DNA of 64,000 nt from Mesobacillus campisalis. Lineage in GTDB: Bacteria; Bacillota; Bacilli; Bacillales; Cytobacillaceae. Each line of letters opens with the position of its first letter. The stretch's first letter is position 1. The position numbers and the translations under genes are program-made. Below the pieces are notes generated by a model. It was not told the DNA's origin and searched no databases. It worked only from the letters and a program-made list of their open reading frames with translations. The stretch covers positions 21,938-85,937 of the forward strand of contig NZ_LAYY01000017.1 in the NCBI RefSeq assembly GCF_000986785.1. Direction: 5' to 3'. Positions 17,969 to 27,153 of the stretch are shown one piece after another.

Positions 17969-18281
17969 CGAATCACCTGCTTTACATATCTTTAAGGTAG
18001 TACCCTTCGGTTTAGTTTGACAGTTGGCGCGATGGAAAGCAACTGTTAATTATTTTATTAAACTAAATAGGAAGCAATTTTGGTGCTGATTTCCATTGTC
18101 AATATGATAGAAAATACCATTGTGCCCTCTGTGATTATCATTAGATATTTTAACTCTTCCCATGGAATGGGAAAAACAATGGACTTTTGGAGTATTTTTT
18201 TGCAGACAATCGAAAAACAGGCATATTCGATGTATAATAGGGAATTGCAGGCATTTTAGATTTTTGGGAGGATCTAAATTT

Positions 18282-18665
18282 ATGGAAATGGCTTTAGCAA
18301 TTTTATTTGGTTCGGCAACAATTCTGCTGATCCTGTCACTTGCCAGCATGAAGCGGGCGTCAAAAGTACAGAAAGAACAAGTCGATACCTATTATGTTGC
18401 CATGCTGGAGGAAACTAGCAAACTACAGGAACAAATAGCAAAAATGCAACTTGACGGAGAGATTACGGCCCAGGAAGCAGGGATTGTTGGCATGGACTCA
18501 AAAGAGAGAGCTTTGCTGCGTGAACTGCTTGATTTACATAAGAGAGGGTATACGATTAAGAGCATGTCATCTCAGACACGATTAGCAGAAAACGAAATTG
18601 AGCAGCTGCTTGCTCCTTATGTTTCCTCCAAAAAAGAAAGGAGGAACGTTTCCCATGTCAGCTAA
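18282..18665 (+). CDS. Membrane-anchored coiled-coil protein (SwrB/DUF6115-like)
   Basis: 127 residues from the ATG at 18282, set by GGGAGGAT. An N-terminal membrane segment (residues 4-21, ALAILFGSATILLILSLA) is followed by a charged coiled-coil stretch (KVQKEQVDTYYVAMLEETSKLQEQI) and a C-terminal helix-turn-helix-like part KERALLRELLDLHKRGYTIKSM to EIEQLLAPYV. The layout resembles SwrB/YlxL-type proteins. It overlaps the next gene by 11 bases. A TATAAT at 18233-18238 lies 44 bases upstream. The intergenic stretch 17969-18281 holds nothing else that I can identify. Function not established. Confidence 0.65.
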   Translation: MEMALAILFGSATILLILSLASMKRASKVQKEQVDTYYVAMLEETSKLQEQIAKMQLDGEITAQEAGIVGMDSKERALLRELLDLHKRGYTIKSMSSQTRLAENEIEQLLAPYVSSKKERRNVSHVS

Positions 18666-19155
18666 GGTGATGAGCAGCTTTGCCGCCGGCCTGATTGTAG
18701 CTGCCAGTGTATGCGGAGGGGTCTATTTCTGGGGACCAGGGAACTCGGCTCCTGCCGAGGCGGCATCCACTCCCGCTGAAGAAGTGGCCTCTACCGAAGC
18801 TGTGTTGCCAACTGAAGCAGAAATGAAAGAAATGCTGACGGCCTCAGGTTACACGGTTCTTACGCAAGAAGAATGGAAAACCCAGCTCGCCTCTGCGGAA
18901 CAGGCTGCCAAACAGGAAGCTCCTCCAAAAGAGGAGAAAGAAACGGTTGTTTACCACACTATTGTAAATGTCGCCTCAGGCATGACAAGCATTGATGTAG
19001 GACACGCTCTTGTGAAGGGGAAAATTATTGACAATGCTTTTGACTTCTCCCGGGAAGTGGAGAAGAGAGGTCTGTCAAACAAGCTTCGTCCGGGTACATT
19101 CGAGCTGAACAGCAAGATGAGCATGGATGAAGTGATGAAAATCATTTTTAAATAA
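18655..19155 (+). CDS. Exported protein with a YceG-like (MltG N-terminal type) domain, no catalytic domain
   Basis: 166 residues. An N-terminal anchor (residues about 6-24, MSSFAAGLIVAASVCGGVYFW) is followed by an Ala/Glu/Pro-rich linker (to about 95) and a C-terminal domain, IVNVASGMTSIDVGHALVKGKIIDNAFDFSREVEKRG. That domain ends with LRPGTFELNSKMSMDEVMKIIF. This matches the LysM-like part of YceG/MltG endolytic transglycosylases (IPpG, IA-x-L, GxI, L-x-pG-x-Y, M-x-x-E-i), but the whole lytic domain is missing. It may sit outside the membrane and bind peptidoglycan. It is coupled to the upstream gene by overlap and preceded by AAAGGAGG. Confidence 0.7.
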   Translation: MSAKVMSSFAAGLIVAASVCGGVYFWGPGNSAPAEAASTPAEEVASTEAVLPTEAEMKEMLTASGYTVLTQEEWKTQLASAEQAAKQEAPPKEEKETVVYHTIVNVASGMTSIDVGHALVKGKIIDNAFDFSREVEKRGLSNKLRPGTFELNSKMSMDEVMKIIFK

Positions 19156-19164
19156 GAGCGTTAG

Positions 19165-19210
19165 ACAGGCTGTACTCCAAAGACAGGGAGGCAGCCTGTT
19201 TTTTATTTTA
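19165..19210 (+). terminator. Terminator
   Basis: ACAGGCTG (19165-19172) and CAGCCTGT (19192-19199) with a T-rich tail, after the YceG-like gene. Confidence 0.8.
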
Positions 19211-19283
19211 CAAAAGAAGGAAATATAATCAGGATGTTGAATATATAATAGTCTTATTATATAAACATTTTAGAGGTGGGAAC

Positions 19284-19535
19284 ATGAGAAAAAGGAATAC
19301 ACCGGCCTTTACCTTTTTGGCCTGGACATCGTTTGTTTTATCACTTGGCTTCATTTTTGTTGCATTGTGGAACGCGGACTGGCCTTTAGTGGAAAAGGGT
19401 TATTATGCCGCTGCAACACTATGGGCGATTTCTTCGGCCATCGTCCTTCAGAAGGTCGTGCGCGATAATGACGAAGATAAAGACTTGAACCCAAGTCCTA
19501 AACCGTCCAGATTTTCAAAAGAGGAAGAATTATAA
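19284..19535 (+). CDS. YiaA/YiaB-type two-helix membrane protein
   Basis: 83 residues with AGAGGTGG upstream. Two hydrophobic segments (about 10-28 and 38-58: FTFLAWTSFVLSLGFIFVALW and KGYYAAATLWAISSAIVLQKVVRDN) match the short YiaA/B two-helix domain found in many Bacillaceae. The tail is polar and charged. Function unknown. A terminator shared with the converging ywbE gene follows. Confidence 0.75.
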   Translation: MRKRNTPAFTFLAWTSFVLSLGFIFVALWNADWPLVEKGYYAAATLWAISSAIVLQKVVRDNDEDKDLNPSPKPSRFSKEEEL

Positions 19536-19556
19536 ACCGGATATCCGCACTACTTA

Positions 19557-19586
19557 AAACCCCGCCTCATCAGGCGGGGTTTTTAA
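19557..19586. terminator. Bidirectional terminator
   Basis: AACCCCGCCT and AGGCGGGGTT form a ten-pair GC-rich hairpin with a four-base loop and T/A tracts on both sides. Confidence 0.9.
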
Positions 19587-19594
19587 TTTGCAGT

Positions 19595-19786
19595 TTATTT
19601 TATTTCTTTGACTCTTCCTACTTGGCCATCCGTCAGCCGTACTTTTATCCCATGAGGGTGGAAGCTGGATTTGGTGAGGATATCCTTTACGACACCGCTT
19701 GTCAGCTTGCCAGTTCTCTGGTCTGCCTTAAGCACGATTTCCACTTCCATTCCGGGAGCGATGTCCTTCCTGTTTTGACCGCTCAT
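19595..19786 (-). CDS. ywbE: YwbE family protein
   Basis: 63 residues: RKDIAPGMEVEIVLKADQRTGKLTSGVV, then a Lys/Ser-rich segment and HPHGIKVRLTDGQVGRVKEI. This is the conserved YwbE small protein, likely a beta-barrel with a KOW-like look; function unknown. The start shares one base with the stop of the upstream small gene (TAATG), so the two are co-translated. Confidence 0.88.
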   Translation of the reverse strand: MSGQNRKDIAPGMEVEIVLKADQRTGKLTSGVVKDILTKSSFHPHGIKVRLTDGQVGRVKEIK

Positions 19787-19974
19787 TAGACGCCCATTTT
19801 CCGGCGCGAGTTGCTTACCTTTTTTGTTTGCTGGCTTTTCATTTTCTTCGTTGTTTGAGATTGATGAGCATTTCCATTTCCATTGCTGTTTTGCTGTTTT
19901 TTCTTTTCAAGCTGCTTTTGTATGGCCTCCTGCAAGGTCATTTTTTTAGCAGGCTGTGTTTCATTTTGGGTCAT
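19786..19974 (-). CDS. Small basic protein translated with YwbE
   Basis: 62 residues with AGGAGGAAT upstream. The N-terminal half has a helix TLQEAIQKQLEKKKQQN; the rest is Asn/Gln/Lys/Ser-rich and probably disordered. Strongly basic, which may mean nucleic acid or ribosome binding. I do not recognise a family. Its one-base overlap with ywbE is the main support that it is real. Confidence 0.6.
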   Translation of the reverse strand: MTQNETQPAKKMTLQEAIQKQLEKKKQQNSNGNGNAHQSQTTKKMKSQQTKKVSNSRRKMGV

Positions 19975-20078
19975 TCATATTCCTCCTGTAGGCTGTCAAG
20001 TAGATTAAGTATATCTATTCTTTCTAGTTTGCACAATGCACTTTTGGGCTTTCAGGACCAATTCAATACAAAATACTA

Positions 20079-20106
20079 AACGCCATACCCACTGTGGGTA
20101 CGGCGT
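20079..20106 (-). terminator. Terminator of the small FbpB-like gene
   Basis: On the minus strand GCCGTACCCAC and GTGGGTATGGC make a hairpin followed by GTTTAGTATTTT. Confidence 0.75.
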
Positions 20107-20125
20107 TTATTCTGCAGGGAATTGT

Positions 20126-20263
20126 CTAGCGATTGCTCTCAAGCTGCTTTATATGCTTTTCTTCAATTTGTTTTTCAATCCTTGCCAATTCTTTCCTGTT
20201 CGTCAAAATTTCCTGCTTGTTGTTTCTAATTAATGTTTGCATGTTGAGTATTGGTTTTCTCAT
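20126..20263 (-). CDS. FbpB-like small basic protein, 45 aa
   Basis: A short reading frame of 45 residues starting MRKPILNMQTLIRNNKQ and continuing EILTNRKELARIEKQIEEKHI. The pattern of an N-terminal basic stretch, the L-x-x-x-NK-x-E-I-L core and an R-E-x-L-x-x-IE-x-x-IE-x-x-H helix fits the FbpB family of Fur-regulated basic proteins, thought to aid the FsrA small RNA in the iron-sparing response. A GAAGGG lies about ten bases before the ATG and a terminator follows. A partial Fur-like sequence upstream (TGTTATAATTTTCA, minus strand, near 20289-20310) is weak. Confidence 0.6.
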   Translation of the reverse strand: MRKPILNMQTLIRNNKQEILTNRKELARIEKQIEEKHIKQLESNR

Positions 20264-20539
20264 TTAAGCGACCCTTCTTCTTGTAGTATTTTTGTGAAAA
20301 TTATAACATAATGTAAATATATCAAATTTTTAGATAATTTTCAATGCTTAAGTAAAGGATTTTGTGAAAAAACCGACAAATTAACCTTCCGACTGGTTTA
20401 CCACCCGCGGACAGGTCTGTGTAAACCGGGAATCTCTATTAAACTACATCGCCATCTGGTTACAGACAGGTTTCAATGTAGAAAAAATTGGATATAAGAG
20501 AACGTGCATTATGCCAATATAACGATAGGGGGATTAATT

Positions 20540-22330
20540 TTGTTTGGTTCAATTTGGTTTACATTGCTCTCATGCGCCTTTTTCATGGGGCTTGTATCGT
20601 GGATTTCCTACTTGAAGACAAAAGGGGAGGTTAGCGATTCTGCAGGGTATTTTCTGGCAGGTAGGGGGCTTACAGGCGGCTTTATCGCAGGTTCACTATT
20701 ATTAACCAATTTGTCGGCCGAACAGCTGATTGGGTTGAATGGACAGGCTTACCGGACAAATCTTTCAAATATGGCCTGGGAAGTTACGGCAGCTTTCGCC
20801 GTCATCATCATGGCAGTTTATTTGCTTCCGAAATATCTTGGGGGAAGCTTTACAACATTGCCGGAGTTCCTAAGCAAGCGTTTCGACGAAGGGGTCAGAA
20901 GATATACGGTCATTCTTTTTATGCTTGGATACATACTTGTAACGATCCCTTCGATGCTCTACTCAGGTGCTTTGGCAGTATTGAAGCTTTTTGATGTTCC
21001 CGGCCTGTTCGGAATTTCATACGTAGGATCTGTATGGCTGGTCATTTGGGTAATCGGCATCATTGGTGCCCTGTATGCCATTTTTGGCGGTTTGAAGGCT
21101 GTCGCCGTTTCAGATACCCTTAATGGCGTGGGTCTGCTGATAATAGGAATACTTGTTCCTGTACTGGGATTCATTACACTTGGGGATGGAAGCCTTCTGG
21201 CAGGTATGAAGGAAATCGCCGTCCAGCATCCGGAAAAGTTGAATTCAATTGGCACAAAGGAAGATTCCGTTCCATTTGGAACCATTTTTACAGGGATGAT
21301 TTTTGCCAATTTATTTTACTGGGCCTCAAATCAGTATGTCATCCAGCGGACCTTGGGAGCAAAGAATCTGGCGGAAGGTCAAAAAGGGGTACTGATTTCA
21401 GGCTTTTTTAAGCTTCTTGTCCCGCTTTTCATGATGATACCTGGCGTGATTGCTTTCCATTTGTATGGGGATGGACTCGAATCGGTTGATTTAGCTTATC
21501 CTGCACTGATTACGGATGTTCTACCTAGCTATTTATCCGGATTCTTTTTGGCTGTCTTGCTGGGAGCGGTTTTCAGTTCCTTTAATTCATTATTGAACAG
21601 CGCTGCCACTTTATTTGCTCTGGATATCTACAAACCGCGCATCAACCCCAATGCAGATGATAAAAAGCTGATTCAGGTGAGCAAGGTGTTCGGAACTCTG
21701 CTGGCGATTGTTTCGTTGTTTGTTTCACCCATGCTGATGAACGCTTCGGAAGGACTGTGGGATTTGATACGCCGATTTACTGGTTTCTTCAATATTCCCA
21801 TCATTGCCATCGTCCTTGTGGGGATATTGACGAAATATGTGCCAGCTGTTGCCGCCAAAGTGGTGATTATTTTCCACGTGATTACCTACTATATGCTTGT
21901 ATGGGGAACAGATCACTTGTTCAATGTAAGTGTTCCGATTCATTTCATCCATATTTACGCCATCCTGTTTGTGATTGAAGTAGGAATCATGCTGCTGATC
22001 GGCAAATGGAAGCCGATGGCAGCTCCATACCAATACAGAGCAGATCCGAAGGTGGATATGAATCCATGGAAATTCGTGCTGCCCATCTCTATTTTTCTTT
22101 TGTCCCTCGTTGCCATAACCTATGTTGTCTTCTCGCCGATTGGGCTGGCTTATGTAAATGGAATGGTTTCACCTTATTTTTGGACAACTATTGCAGCGAT
22201 TTTATTGCCGACAGGTGCACTCATATTTGCTTCAATAAAATACTGGAATCAAAAGTATGCCGGCTATCTGTCTGCGCAAAGCCAATCTGAACCTGCTGTG
22301 ATGAATGAGAAGAAGCGGTTGACTTTATAA
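20540..22330 (+). CDS. Solute:sodium symporter (SSS family, YidK-like)
   Basis: Membrane transporter of about 596 residues with some fourteen hydrophobic segments. AGYFLAGRGLTGGFIAGSLLLTNLSAEQLIG near the start and ALYAIFGGLKAVAVSDTLNG and FSSFNSLLNSAATLFALDIY further on are SSS signatures; the family couples Na+ entry to uptake of sugars, vitamins or osmolytes. I chose TTG at 20540 because GGGGGA lies six bases upstream; a GTG at 20504 would add 12 residues without a good site. Substrate cannot be read; similarity is to the YidK/SglT-like sugar group. Single gene with a long leader. Confidence 0.82.
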   Translation: MFGSIWFTLLSCAFFMGLVSWISYLKTKGEVSDSAGYFLAGRGLTGGFIAGSLLLTNLSAEQLIGLNGQAYRTNLSNMAWEVTAAFAVIIMAVYLLPKYLGGSFTTLPEFLSKRFDEGVRRYTVILFMLGYILVTIPSMLYSGALAVLKLFDVPGLFGISYVGSVWLVIWVIGIIGALYAIFGGLKAVAVSDTLNGVGLLIIGILVPVLGFITLGDGSLLAGMKEIAVQHPEKLNSIGTKEDSVPFGTIFTGMIFANLFYWASNQYVIQRTLGAKNLAEGQKGVLISGFFKLLVPLFMMIPGVIAFHLYGDGLESVDLAYPALITDVLPSYLSGFFLAVLLGAVFSSFNSLLNSAATLFALDIYKPRINPNADDKKLIQVSKVFGTLLAIVSLFVSPMLMNASEGLWDLIRRFTGFFNIPIIAIVLVGILTKYVPAVAAKVVIIFHVITYYMLVWGTDHLFNVSVPIHFIHIYAILFVIEVGIMLLIGKWKPMAAPYQYRADPKVDMNPWKFVLPISIFLLSLVAITYVVFSPIGLAYVNGMVSPYFWTTIAAILLPTGALIFASIKYWNQKYAGYLSAQSQSEPAVMNEKKRLTL

Positions 22331-22338
22331 AGGGTACA

Positions 22339-22382
22339 AAAAGGACCAGGGAGTGGATGAAGTGCATTCTTCCCTGGTCCTT
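22339..22382. terminator. Bidirectional terminator
   Basis: AAGGACCAGGG and CCCTGGTCCTT pair around an approximately 20-base loop between converging genes. Confidence 0.8.
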
Positions 22383-22387
22383 AAGCT

Positions 22388-22978
22388 TTAATAATCGGTT
22401 ACAATTACATCTCTGTCCAGGAACGCTTCAATCACTTCGGAGACCTGGAAAGAGATTTGGGGTGAATCAAAGTTTTCAAACACGTGTTCACACTGGGATT
22501 TATATGCCATGGTCTCGTCATAGTGGGCCATATGCCTTTGAATGTCCTCCAGCGAATCCTGACGGTCCTCCTGGCGTTTAATAACGGTATCACGATCGGC
22601 GTAAATGAAGAACCTCATCACACGCTCTCCATACATCTGCTTCAATTTCTCCGTGCCTTCAGGGTTTAATGTCAGATAGACCAGATTATGGTGTTCAAAT
22701 GCTTTGACGATATCAAGCTCGCGTATGCCATAATGAAAGCCATCAATTTCCACACTCTCGAGAAATTCCTGCTGTTCCTCCATTTTAAGAAACGTTTCTT
22801 CATCAACAAAGTGGTAATCCTCGCCATCTGTCTCGTAATGGCGCGGAGGGCGAGTAGTGTAAGAAAGGACTGTCTCCATATCAAATGCAGTGGCAACCAT
22901 CTTGGCAACTGTTTTTCTTCCAGAGCCATCAGGGCCAGTGTAAATGAATAACTTTTCCTTTTCTTTAAATTTGTACAT
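22388..22978 (-). CDS. Guanylate kinase-like protein with altered P-loop
   Basis: 196 residues with the guanylate kinase fold: GMP-binding SYTTRPPRHYETDGEDYHFV at residues about 40-58, FLESVEIDGFHYG, then VYLTLNPEG and RFFIYADRDTVIKRQEDR as the lid region. The P-loop reads TGPDGSGRKT (residues 14-23), with R21 where guanylate kinases have the catalytic Lys of GxxGxGKGT. Catalysis may be weakened or altered, so it could be a paralogue with another role beside the housekeeping Gmk elsewhere. RBS AGGAGG precedes it. Single gene. Confidence 0.75.
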   Translation of the reverse strand: MYKFKEKEKLFIYTGPDGSGRKTVAKMVATAFDMETVLSYTTRPPRHYETDGEDYHFVDEETFLKMEEQQEFLESVEIDGFHYGIRELDIVKAFEHHNLVYLTLNPEGTEKLKQMYGERVMRFFIYADRDTVIKRQEDRQDSLEDIQRHMAHYDETMAYKSQCEHVFENFDSPQISFQVSEVIEAFLDRDVIVTDY

Positions 22979-23243
22979 GGAAAAACCTCCTTCTCATTAT
23001 GTGGTACGATTTATGATTTAAAAGAAATCATCTTGGGAAAACGAACTCAAATTTACCTGTTTTTATAGTGAGATATCACAATTATATCAAATTATGAAAA
23101 GGATGTCAGATTTTTCTGCATCTTTTTAAAATTAATTTTATTGAGCCAAGTGTTTCATTTCCGGAGGGATATGTTGAGTTTAGGCCGAGGTAGGAGTAAA
23201 ATCAAAAGGTGCAGGAATAAGTATGTTAATTACAGGTGGTTAA

Positions 23244-23987
<744 letters not shown>

Positions 23988-23999
23988 AAACAAGTGAAG

Positions 24000-24023
24000 G
24001 CGTCATCCTGCAGGATGACGCCT
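24000..24023. terminator. Terminator between mapB and SDR gene
   Basis: GGCGTCATCC and GGATGACGCC are perfectly paired with a four-base loop; no strong T run, so efficiency is uncertain. Confidence 0.6.
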
Positions 24024-24029
24024 GGATGT

Positions 24030-24812
24030 TTATAAAAGTGACTCCGCCCCATCAATATATACCTCTGTACCAGTGATATGGCTGGACATGTCCGAGGCAA
24101 GGAAGAATACCAGGTCGGCTACCTGTTCAGGCTTTCCTGACCCTTTTTCGAGAGGCTGGTTTCCTTCCGGATATTCGACCGGTATTTTGATTTTTTTCAG
24201 GCTTTCTTCTTCCGGGAAGGTGTTTTCATCAATATTTGTATCGATGGCTCCCGGGCAGATGATGTTCACCCTTATTTTATATTGCGCCAGTTCCAATGCG
24301 GCCATTTTCCCAAACCCGGTTTGTCCGATTTTTGACGTGCTGTATGCGGAAAAACCAAAGTTTTTATAGATGCGGTTACCGTTAATCGAGCTTGTAATGA
24401 TTACACTGCCGCCATTTTTCTTTAGGTAGGGTATCGCATATTTGACGGTAAGAAAAGTTCCGTTCAGGTTTGTAGTTATCGTTGTGTTCCAGTCTTCAGG
24501 GCTTAAATCCTCGATAGGGGAAATCACGCCATTGATTCCGGCATTCGCAAATACGATATCAACTCTATCCCAGGTTTCACCCACTTTTTTATACATTTCC
24601 TCTACTTCTTCGGGTTTGGAAATATCACACTCCAGAATGATGGCTGAGCTACCTTTCTCTTCTACCTGCTCTTTCACTCTTCTGGCGTTTTCCTCTTTTA
24701 CATCAACCAGAGCGATTTTAGCGCCTTCTTCGGCTAGCTTAATGGCTGCGGCCTTTCCAATGCCAGAGCCTGCTCCCGTAATAACAGCGACCTTGCCATC
24801 CAATTTACCCAA
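24030..24812 (-). CDS. Short-chain dehydrogenase/reductase (classical SDR)
   Basis: NAD(P)-dependent oxidoreductase of 260 residues. Cofactor loop ITGAGSGIGKA near the N-terminus, DISKPEEV, FANAGING, catalytic Ser in VIITSSI and the YSTSK motif with Tyr and Lys, then ICPGAIDTNI and a C-terminal GTEVYIDG. Asp at the end of strand 2 (LVDVKEE) favours NAD over NADP. A TTG start at 24812 is preferred because AGGAGG lies seven bases upstream and overlaps the codons of the longer frame. Substrate unknown; resembles the 3-oxoacyl reductase/glucose dehydrogenase-like group. Confidence 0.85.
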   Translation of the reverse strand: MGKLDGKVAVITGAGSGIGKAAAIKLAEEGAKIALVDVKEENARRVKEQVEEKGSSAIILECDISKPEEVEEMYKKVGETWDRVDIVFANAGINGVISPIEDLSPEDWNTTITTNLNGTFLTVKYAIPYLKKNGGSVIITSSINGNRIYKNFGFSAYSTSKIGQTGFGKMAALELAQYKIRVNIICPGAIDTNIDENTFPEEESLKKIKIPVEYPEGNQPLEKGSGKPEQVADLVFFLASDMSSHITGTEVYIDGAESLL

Positions 24813-24975
24813 TTGACTTCCTCCTAACAAAGTAATCTTAACGCTTTTACATATGCCCCAAACAGGGGATGTTGAAACTAATTAAGGGGCTATCAGACCT
24901 ATTCGTTCCTAAAAATGGATAACAATGAAGAAGATGGGAATCCTGATAGTAAAAGATGAATAAGGGTGATATCTG

Positions 24976-25197
24976 TTGAAACTGCATAAGGATATGCAAT
25001 TTAAAATCAAGGAAGGATTCATGGCAAACTTGCACTCTTCCGATACGCTTACGATTTTGGAAGTTACCCCAAGCTCCGTGGTCATTCAGATGAACAAATC
25101 CAATGGCAGAGGCGTGTTTCCATATGAAAGCTTTGAATATTGGGTGAAAAGGGGCCTGCTGGCACAAATGAATGACCACCATAAAAGGACTTCCTAA
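24976..25197 (+). CDS. Small conserved-looking hypothetical protein, 73 aa
   Basis: TTG start with AAGGGTGAT seven bases upstream. The 73-residue product has a beta-rich pattern, MQFKIKEGFMANLHSSDTLT to VIQMNKSNGRGVFPYESFEYWVKRGLL, which looks like a folded domain; codon use is like neighbouring genes. A weak hairpin follows at 25203-25229. I do not know the family. Confidence 0.55.
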   Translation: MKLHKDMQFKIKEGFMANLHSSDTLTILEVTPSSVVIQMNKSNGRGVFPYESFEYWVKRGLLAQMNDHHKRTS

Positions 25198-25235
25198 GAA
25201 CACTGGATAAATATCTGGTGTTTTTATTTTACACT

Positions 25236-25964
25236 TCACCCAAATTTTTGCGTCAGCACCAGCATGGATATTAGCCCGATGGCAAATGCATAGGTGGGGA
25301 ATTTTTCTTCTTCCTCCTGGCTGTCGGGAATCAGTTCCTTATAAATCACGAAGAGCATCGCTCCTGCTGCAAAGCTCAGCCCGTAACTGACGATCCCTTG
25401 CACATAGGATGCCAGGAAATAGCCGGCGAACCCAGTTATAATTTCCACTGCACCTGTCATTGTCGCAATCAGCAAAGCTTTAACTTTGGATACATTCTGG
25501 TTTAAAAGATAAATCGCTATCAAGAAGCCTTCCGGCGCGTTCTGAAGGCCGATGGCAAGGGCAATGATCAGCCCTAATCCTTCCTGGCCGGCGCCGTAGC
25601 TAACACCGACCGACAAGCCTTCAGGCAGATTATGTAAGGTAACTGCCACGATGACAATGAGCGTTTTTCGGTCAATATTGGTGGTTATTCTGGAATTCTT
25701 TAAATTCATATTCGCCGTCTTTGAATCAATCATGCTGAGCACAAAGATTCCGAGCAGCAAACCGAAAGATAGGACATACAAGTTCGACATGTGCAGAGCT
25801 TCCGGAATCAGGCTGAAAGTGGTGGCGGCAATCATGACTCCGGATGCATACCCAAGAAGGGTGCCTTTCAGCCTTGGTGAGATTTTGTTCAAAAATAAAA
25901 TAGGCAATGCGCCCAAACCTGTTGCCATGGCAGATATGAATATTCCCAAAAACGCTTCCTGCAT
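25236..25964 (-). CDS. ZIP-family metal ion transporter
   Basis: Predicted eight-helix transporter of 242 residues for divalent metal uptake. The two ZIP signature helices are TLHNLPEGLSVGVSYGAG (TM4) and IGLQNAPEGFLIAIYLL (TM5), with the metal-binding His/Asn/Glu residues, and FVIYKELIPDS follows. The start at 25964 is chosen because AAGGGGAA precedes it; an upstream frame to 26039 has no site. It lies beside the czcD gene, forming a metal homeostasis pair in opposite orientation. Zn is likely, Mn or Fe possible. Confidence 0.85.
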   Translation of the reverse strand: MQEAFLGIFISAMATGLGALPILFLNKISPRLKGTLLGYASGVMIAATTFSLIPEALHMSNLYVLSFGLLLGIFVLSMIDSKTANMNLKNSRITTNIDRKTLIVIVAVTLHNLPEGLSVGVSYGAGQEGLGLIIALAIGLQNAPEGFLIAIYLLNQNVSKVKALLIATMTGAVEIITGFAGYFLASYVQGIVSYGLSFAAGAMLFVIYKELIPDSQEEEEKFPTYAFAIGLISMLVLTQKFG

Positions 25965-26162
25965 ACAATTCCCCTTACCTTTCTGTGTTGGGTCTATATA
26001 AAGATAGTCTCTTATTCCCCGCGGAGTGTATTTATACACCTGGACCTCCCTGGAAATTCACACTCCCAAATGCCAAGAATATAACCCTATTGAAGGGGGT
26101 AGAAGAAATAAAGAAGCTAGTTGCAGAAATCCTTTTCTAAGTTAAAAAGAAAGATTGAACAA

Positions 26163-26207
26163 TTGGGAAACATCCGTCATAATGTATATATGAGCATATA
26201 TTCATAT
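26163..26207 (+). promoter_or_regulatory. czcD promoter with CzrA operator
   Basis: Candidate TTGGGA (26163-26168), 16 bases, TATATA (26185-26190), overlapped by the inverted repeat ATATGA-N8-TCATAT at 26188-26207. This fits ArsR-family CzrA/SmtB-type operators (TATGAA-x-ATTCATA). CzrA would leave it when Zn, Co or Cd is bound. Confidence 0.75.
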
Positions 26208-26226
26208 TTGAAAGAGGGGAAAAGAC

Positions 26227-27153
26227 ATGGGCCATCATCATTCCCATGGACACGCGCATGGGCACGGGCATCATCATACCAGCAGCAATAAAAAAGCCCT
26301 TTTATGGGCGTTTATCCTTATCTCAGCATTTATGTTTGTGGAACTGGTTGGGGGATTGCTGACAAACAGTCTCGCACTGTTATCCGATGCTGGGCATATG
26401 CTTAGCGATGCAGCCGCTCTTGGATTAAGCCTTTTTGCCATCAAACTGGGAGAAAAGGCGGCTACCTCAAGCAAAACATTCGGTTATAAACGATTTGAAA
26501 TTCTTGCTGCCATGATCAATGGCGCTACGCTAATCATTATCTCGTTGTATATCTTTTATGAGGCATACCATCGGATTCTTCAGCCGCCGGAAGTACAGAG
26601 CCTCGGAATGCTACTGATTGCTTTCATTGGGCTGCTTGTCAATATTTTGGCTGCATGGATTTTGATGAAAGGCGACAAGGATGAGAACTTGAATGTGCGC
26701 AGTGCTTTTCTCCATGTTATTGGCGATATGCTTGGATCGGTAGGGGCGATCATCGCAGCTTTATGCATCTACTTTCTCGGCTGGGGTATGGCTGATCCAA
26801 TAGCCAGTATTGTCGTGGCTGTGCTCATATTAATAAGCGGCTGGAGGGTAACAAAAGAATCGGTCCACGTTCTGATGGAAGGGACGCCAGCCCACCTGCA
26901 GGTTGATGAAGTCAAAGCTGTTCTCCAATCCATCGCAGAAGTTCGGTCTGTCCATGATCTCCACCTTTGGTCCATCACTTCCGGAGTTCCAATGCTTAGC
27001 TGCCACCTGGCCATATCTGATGGAAGCAGCCATGACGATGTTCTCCACCACGCACAGAAAGTCCTCCACGACAAGTTTGGGATTGACCATAGCACCATCC
27101 AGGTAGAATCGGCAGAAGCAGGATGCCCAAGCCAGCATGGCACATGCAATTAA
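26227..27153 (+). CDS. czcD: Cation diffusion facilitator CzcD (Zn/Cd/Co efflux)
   Basis: Six-helix CDF exporter of 308 residues. The N-terminus is a His-rich metal-binding tail (eleven His among residues 3-17). Metal-site motifs are [13 protein letters not shown] in TM2 and HVIGDMLGS in TM5; the C-terminal cytosolic domain (from about 210) has [11 protein letters not shown] and ends with a Cys/His tail. It exchanges metal for H+ or K+. The promoter carries a CzrA operator and czrA converges on its 3' end, overlapping by four bases. Confidence 0.92.
   Translation: MGHHHSHGHAHGHGHHHTSSNKKALLWAFILISAFMFVELVGGLLTNSLALLSDAGHMLSDAAALGLSLFAIKLGEKAATSSKTFGYKRFEILAAMINGATLIIISLYIFYEAYHRILQPPEVQSLGMLLIAFIGLLVNILAAWILMKGDKDENLNVRSAFLHVIGDMLGSVGAIIAALCIYFLGWGMADPIASIVVAVLILISGWRVTKESVHVLMEGTPAHLQVDEVKAVLQSIAEVRSVHDLHLWSITSGVPMLSCHLAISDGSSHDDVLHHAQKVLHDKFGIDHSTIQVESAEAGCPSQHGTCN

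Noticed and set aside
20289..20310. Fur box upstream of the FbpB-like gene
   Set aside because: Only about 10 of 14 positions fit the consensus, too weak to list as a site.
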